Origin: Sipunculus nudus | Lineage: Eukaryota > Annelida > Sipuncula > Golfingiida > Sipunculidae | Length of the DNA stretch: 64,000 nucleotides | Reading direction: 5' to 3' | NCBI GenBank assembly: GCA_026874595.1 | Contig: CM049317.1 | Location: 62,845,118-62,909,117, forward strand | Shown: positions 62,880 to 64,000 of the stretch, piece after piece | Numbering within the stretch: position 1 is the first letter of the stretch | How the letters are laid out: each line of letters begins with the position of its first letter | The notes under the pieces: generated by a model | Seen by the model: only the letters and a program-made list of their open reading frames with translations | Database searches by the model: none | What the model was told of the DNA's origin: nothing | Program-made: the position numbers and the translations under genes

Positions 62880-64000
62880 TGTTGTGAATTTGCCGTAAGC
62901 AAAGAATAAGCAAAGCATCAGCAAAGTGTAAGCAAAGGGATTATGCCTTCATAATTGCTTTTTTTCACCATTTTCTGAAGAAATAATGTATTTTTGGACT
63001 TTGCGGGGGTCTTATAATGTCAGAAATGGTAAAACATTGTAGGTAAATTGTGTTAAAATTGGAGAATGGGTCAAAGAAATCAATAAATGACTTTTTTTTT
63101 AAAAATAGCAGAATTATACATTTCCGGTTTTGATTGAACGATATTGCCCTTACTTTTTAATATTAATGTTCACTAACCGGGACTGCTGTGTAGCCAGGGG
63201 ACCGTCTGTCTCCATATGGTTCATATCAGTGTGTATTTGTAGGAAAATGCTGCATTTCTGTTGTGATTTTGCCGTAAGCAAAGAATAAGCAAAGCATAAA
63301 AAAAAGTGTAGGCAAAGGGATTATGCCTGCATAATTACTTTTTCGCACCATTTTCTGAAGAAATAATGTATTTTTGGACTTTGCGGGGTCTAATAATGTC
63401 AGAAATGGTAAAACATTGTAGGTAAATTGTGTTAAAATTGGAGAATGGGTCAAAGAAATCAATAAATGACTTTTTTTAAAAATAGCAGAATTATACATTT
63501 CCGGTTTTGATTGAACAATATTGCCCTTACTTTTTAATATTAATGTTCACTAACCGGGACTGCTGTGTAGCCAGGGGACCGTCTGTCTCCATATGGTTCA
63601 TATCAGTGTGTATTTGTAGGAAAATGCTGCATTTCTGTTGTGATTTTGCCGTTAGCAAAGAATAAGCAAAGCATCAGCAAACTGTAAGCAAAGGGATTAT
63701 GCCTTCATAATTGCTTTTTTCACCATTTTCTGAAGAAATAATGTATTTTTGGACTTTGCGGGGGTCTTATGTCAGAAATGGTAAAACATTGTAGGTAAAT
63801 TGTGTTAAAATTGGAAAATGGGTCCAAGAAATCAATAAATGAATTTTTTAAAAATAGCAGAATTATACATTATCGGTTTTGATTGAACGATATTGCCCTT
63901 ACTTTTGACATTAATGTTCACTAAACGGGACTGCTATGTAGCCAGGGGACCCGTCTGTCCCCATATGGGTCATATCAGTGTGTATTTTTAGGAAAATGCT
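62880..64000 (+). repeat. HOR fragment P E F, truncated by the window end
   Basis: Starts: 62880 P, 63259 E, 63636 F. P again follows A' directly, as at 42176. E carries TTTTTCGCACC near 63341, shared only with the E at 42555 (other E copies have TTTTTGGCACC). The last F stops about seven bases short of its expected end, so the array continues beyond the window. Confidence 0.93.

Larger units (their letters stand above)
1..64000 (+). repeat. Satellite DNA array, ~377-bp monomer, whole window
   Basis: The whole window is head-to-tail copies of one ~377-bp monomer. Using TGTTGTGA as monomer start, I located 170 starts from 1 to 63636, with steps of 372-382 bp. All copies have the same orientation, and I saw no inversion, transposon or unique insert. 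The order inside a monomer is: four 11-bp AGCAAAG units, a T-rich stretch and CACCATTTTCTGAA, a G-rich or GATGG site before TCTAATAATG, an AT-rich body with a TTTTTAAAAA tract, GGTTTTGATTGAACGATATT, the GC-rich core, a CATATG-centred site, and AAATGCTGCATTT at the border with the next monomer. The monomer is roughly two nucleosome repeat lengths. The array is probably centromeric or heterochromatic in a eukaryote; that role is inferred from organisation only. No sequence in it is recognised. Confidence 0.97.

Noticed and set aside
790-63498. Recurrent reverse-strand reading frames of 67-110 codons in many monomers
   Set aside because: They repeat with the satellite, most begin at GTG, and their ends change with poly-G, poly-T or poly-A length. 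Monomer lengths of 372-382 bp do not keep frame. I see no domain, signal or codon pattern, so these are not genes.
1-64000. CRISPR array
   Set aside because: The direct repeats are about 377 bp with no short unique spacers, and neighbouring units are related over their whole length. This is a satellite, not a CRISPR array.

Overview
The window is one uninterrupted array of tandemly repeated satellite DNA. I find no gene, RNA gene, transposon or other unique sequence. About 170 monomers of roughly 377 bp (range 372-382; 64000/170 = 376.5) lie head to tail in one orientation from the first base to the last. The window starts and ends inside the array. The first monomer is 34.7% G+C by hand count. 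A monomer has an AT-rich body with a GC-rich core (CCGGGACTGCTGTGTAGCC and the bases after it) near its 3' end. Such a large, ordered satellite array points to a eukaryotic chromosome, most likely centromeric or pericentromeric heterochromatin. I do not recognise the family and cannot name the organism.

Monomers are not interchangeable. Diagnostic substitutions and indels sort them into about 20 types, named here G, G', A, B, C, D, E, F, H, A', I, J, K, L, M, N, O and P, plus Q, R, M' and S in one place. Counting each monomer from TGTTGTGA, the types follow a fixed order that forms a higher-order repeat (HOR) of 25 monomers, about 9.41 kb: G G A B C D E F G' A B C D H A' I J K L M N O P E F. 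Bases 1-9408 are one full copy. Bases 9409-18443 are a second copy that ends in a hybrid monomer. Copies of a type at equivalent positions are almost identical, while neighbouring types differ clearly. This is the usual mark of recent HOR amplification.

From 18 kb onward the array is a mosaic of shortened or rejoined HORs: 18444-22210 (10 monomers), 22211-28237 (16), 28238-32765 (12), 32766-35776 (8), 35777-37281 (4), 37282-42175 (13), 42176-47449 (14), 47450-49711 (6), 49712-50465 (2), 50466-58359 (21), 58360-62879 (12) and 62880-64000 (3, cut by the window end). Most joins lie inside a hybrid monomer whose 5' part is one type and 3' part another, or between two types with matching ends, as expected for unequal crossover. 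The segment 47450-49711 is different: it is a 3-monomer repeat (N-like, R, M-like) present twice and found nowhere else in the window.

The HOR is nested. A B C D E F G' followed by A B C D H is a 7-monomer tandem duplication. G A B C D and H A' I J K look like an older five-monomer duplication. A, A' and O, the only types with a poly-G tract (8-14 G), recur every 5-7 monomers in the canonical unit.

All open reading frames (63-110 codons) are by-products of the repeat. They recur with each monomer, mostly begin at GTG, and change frame with poly-G, poly-T or poly-A length. No coding region is annotated.
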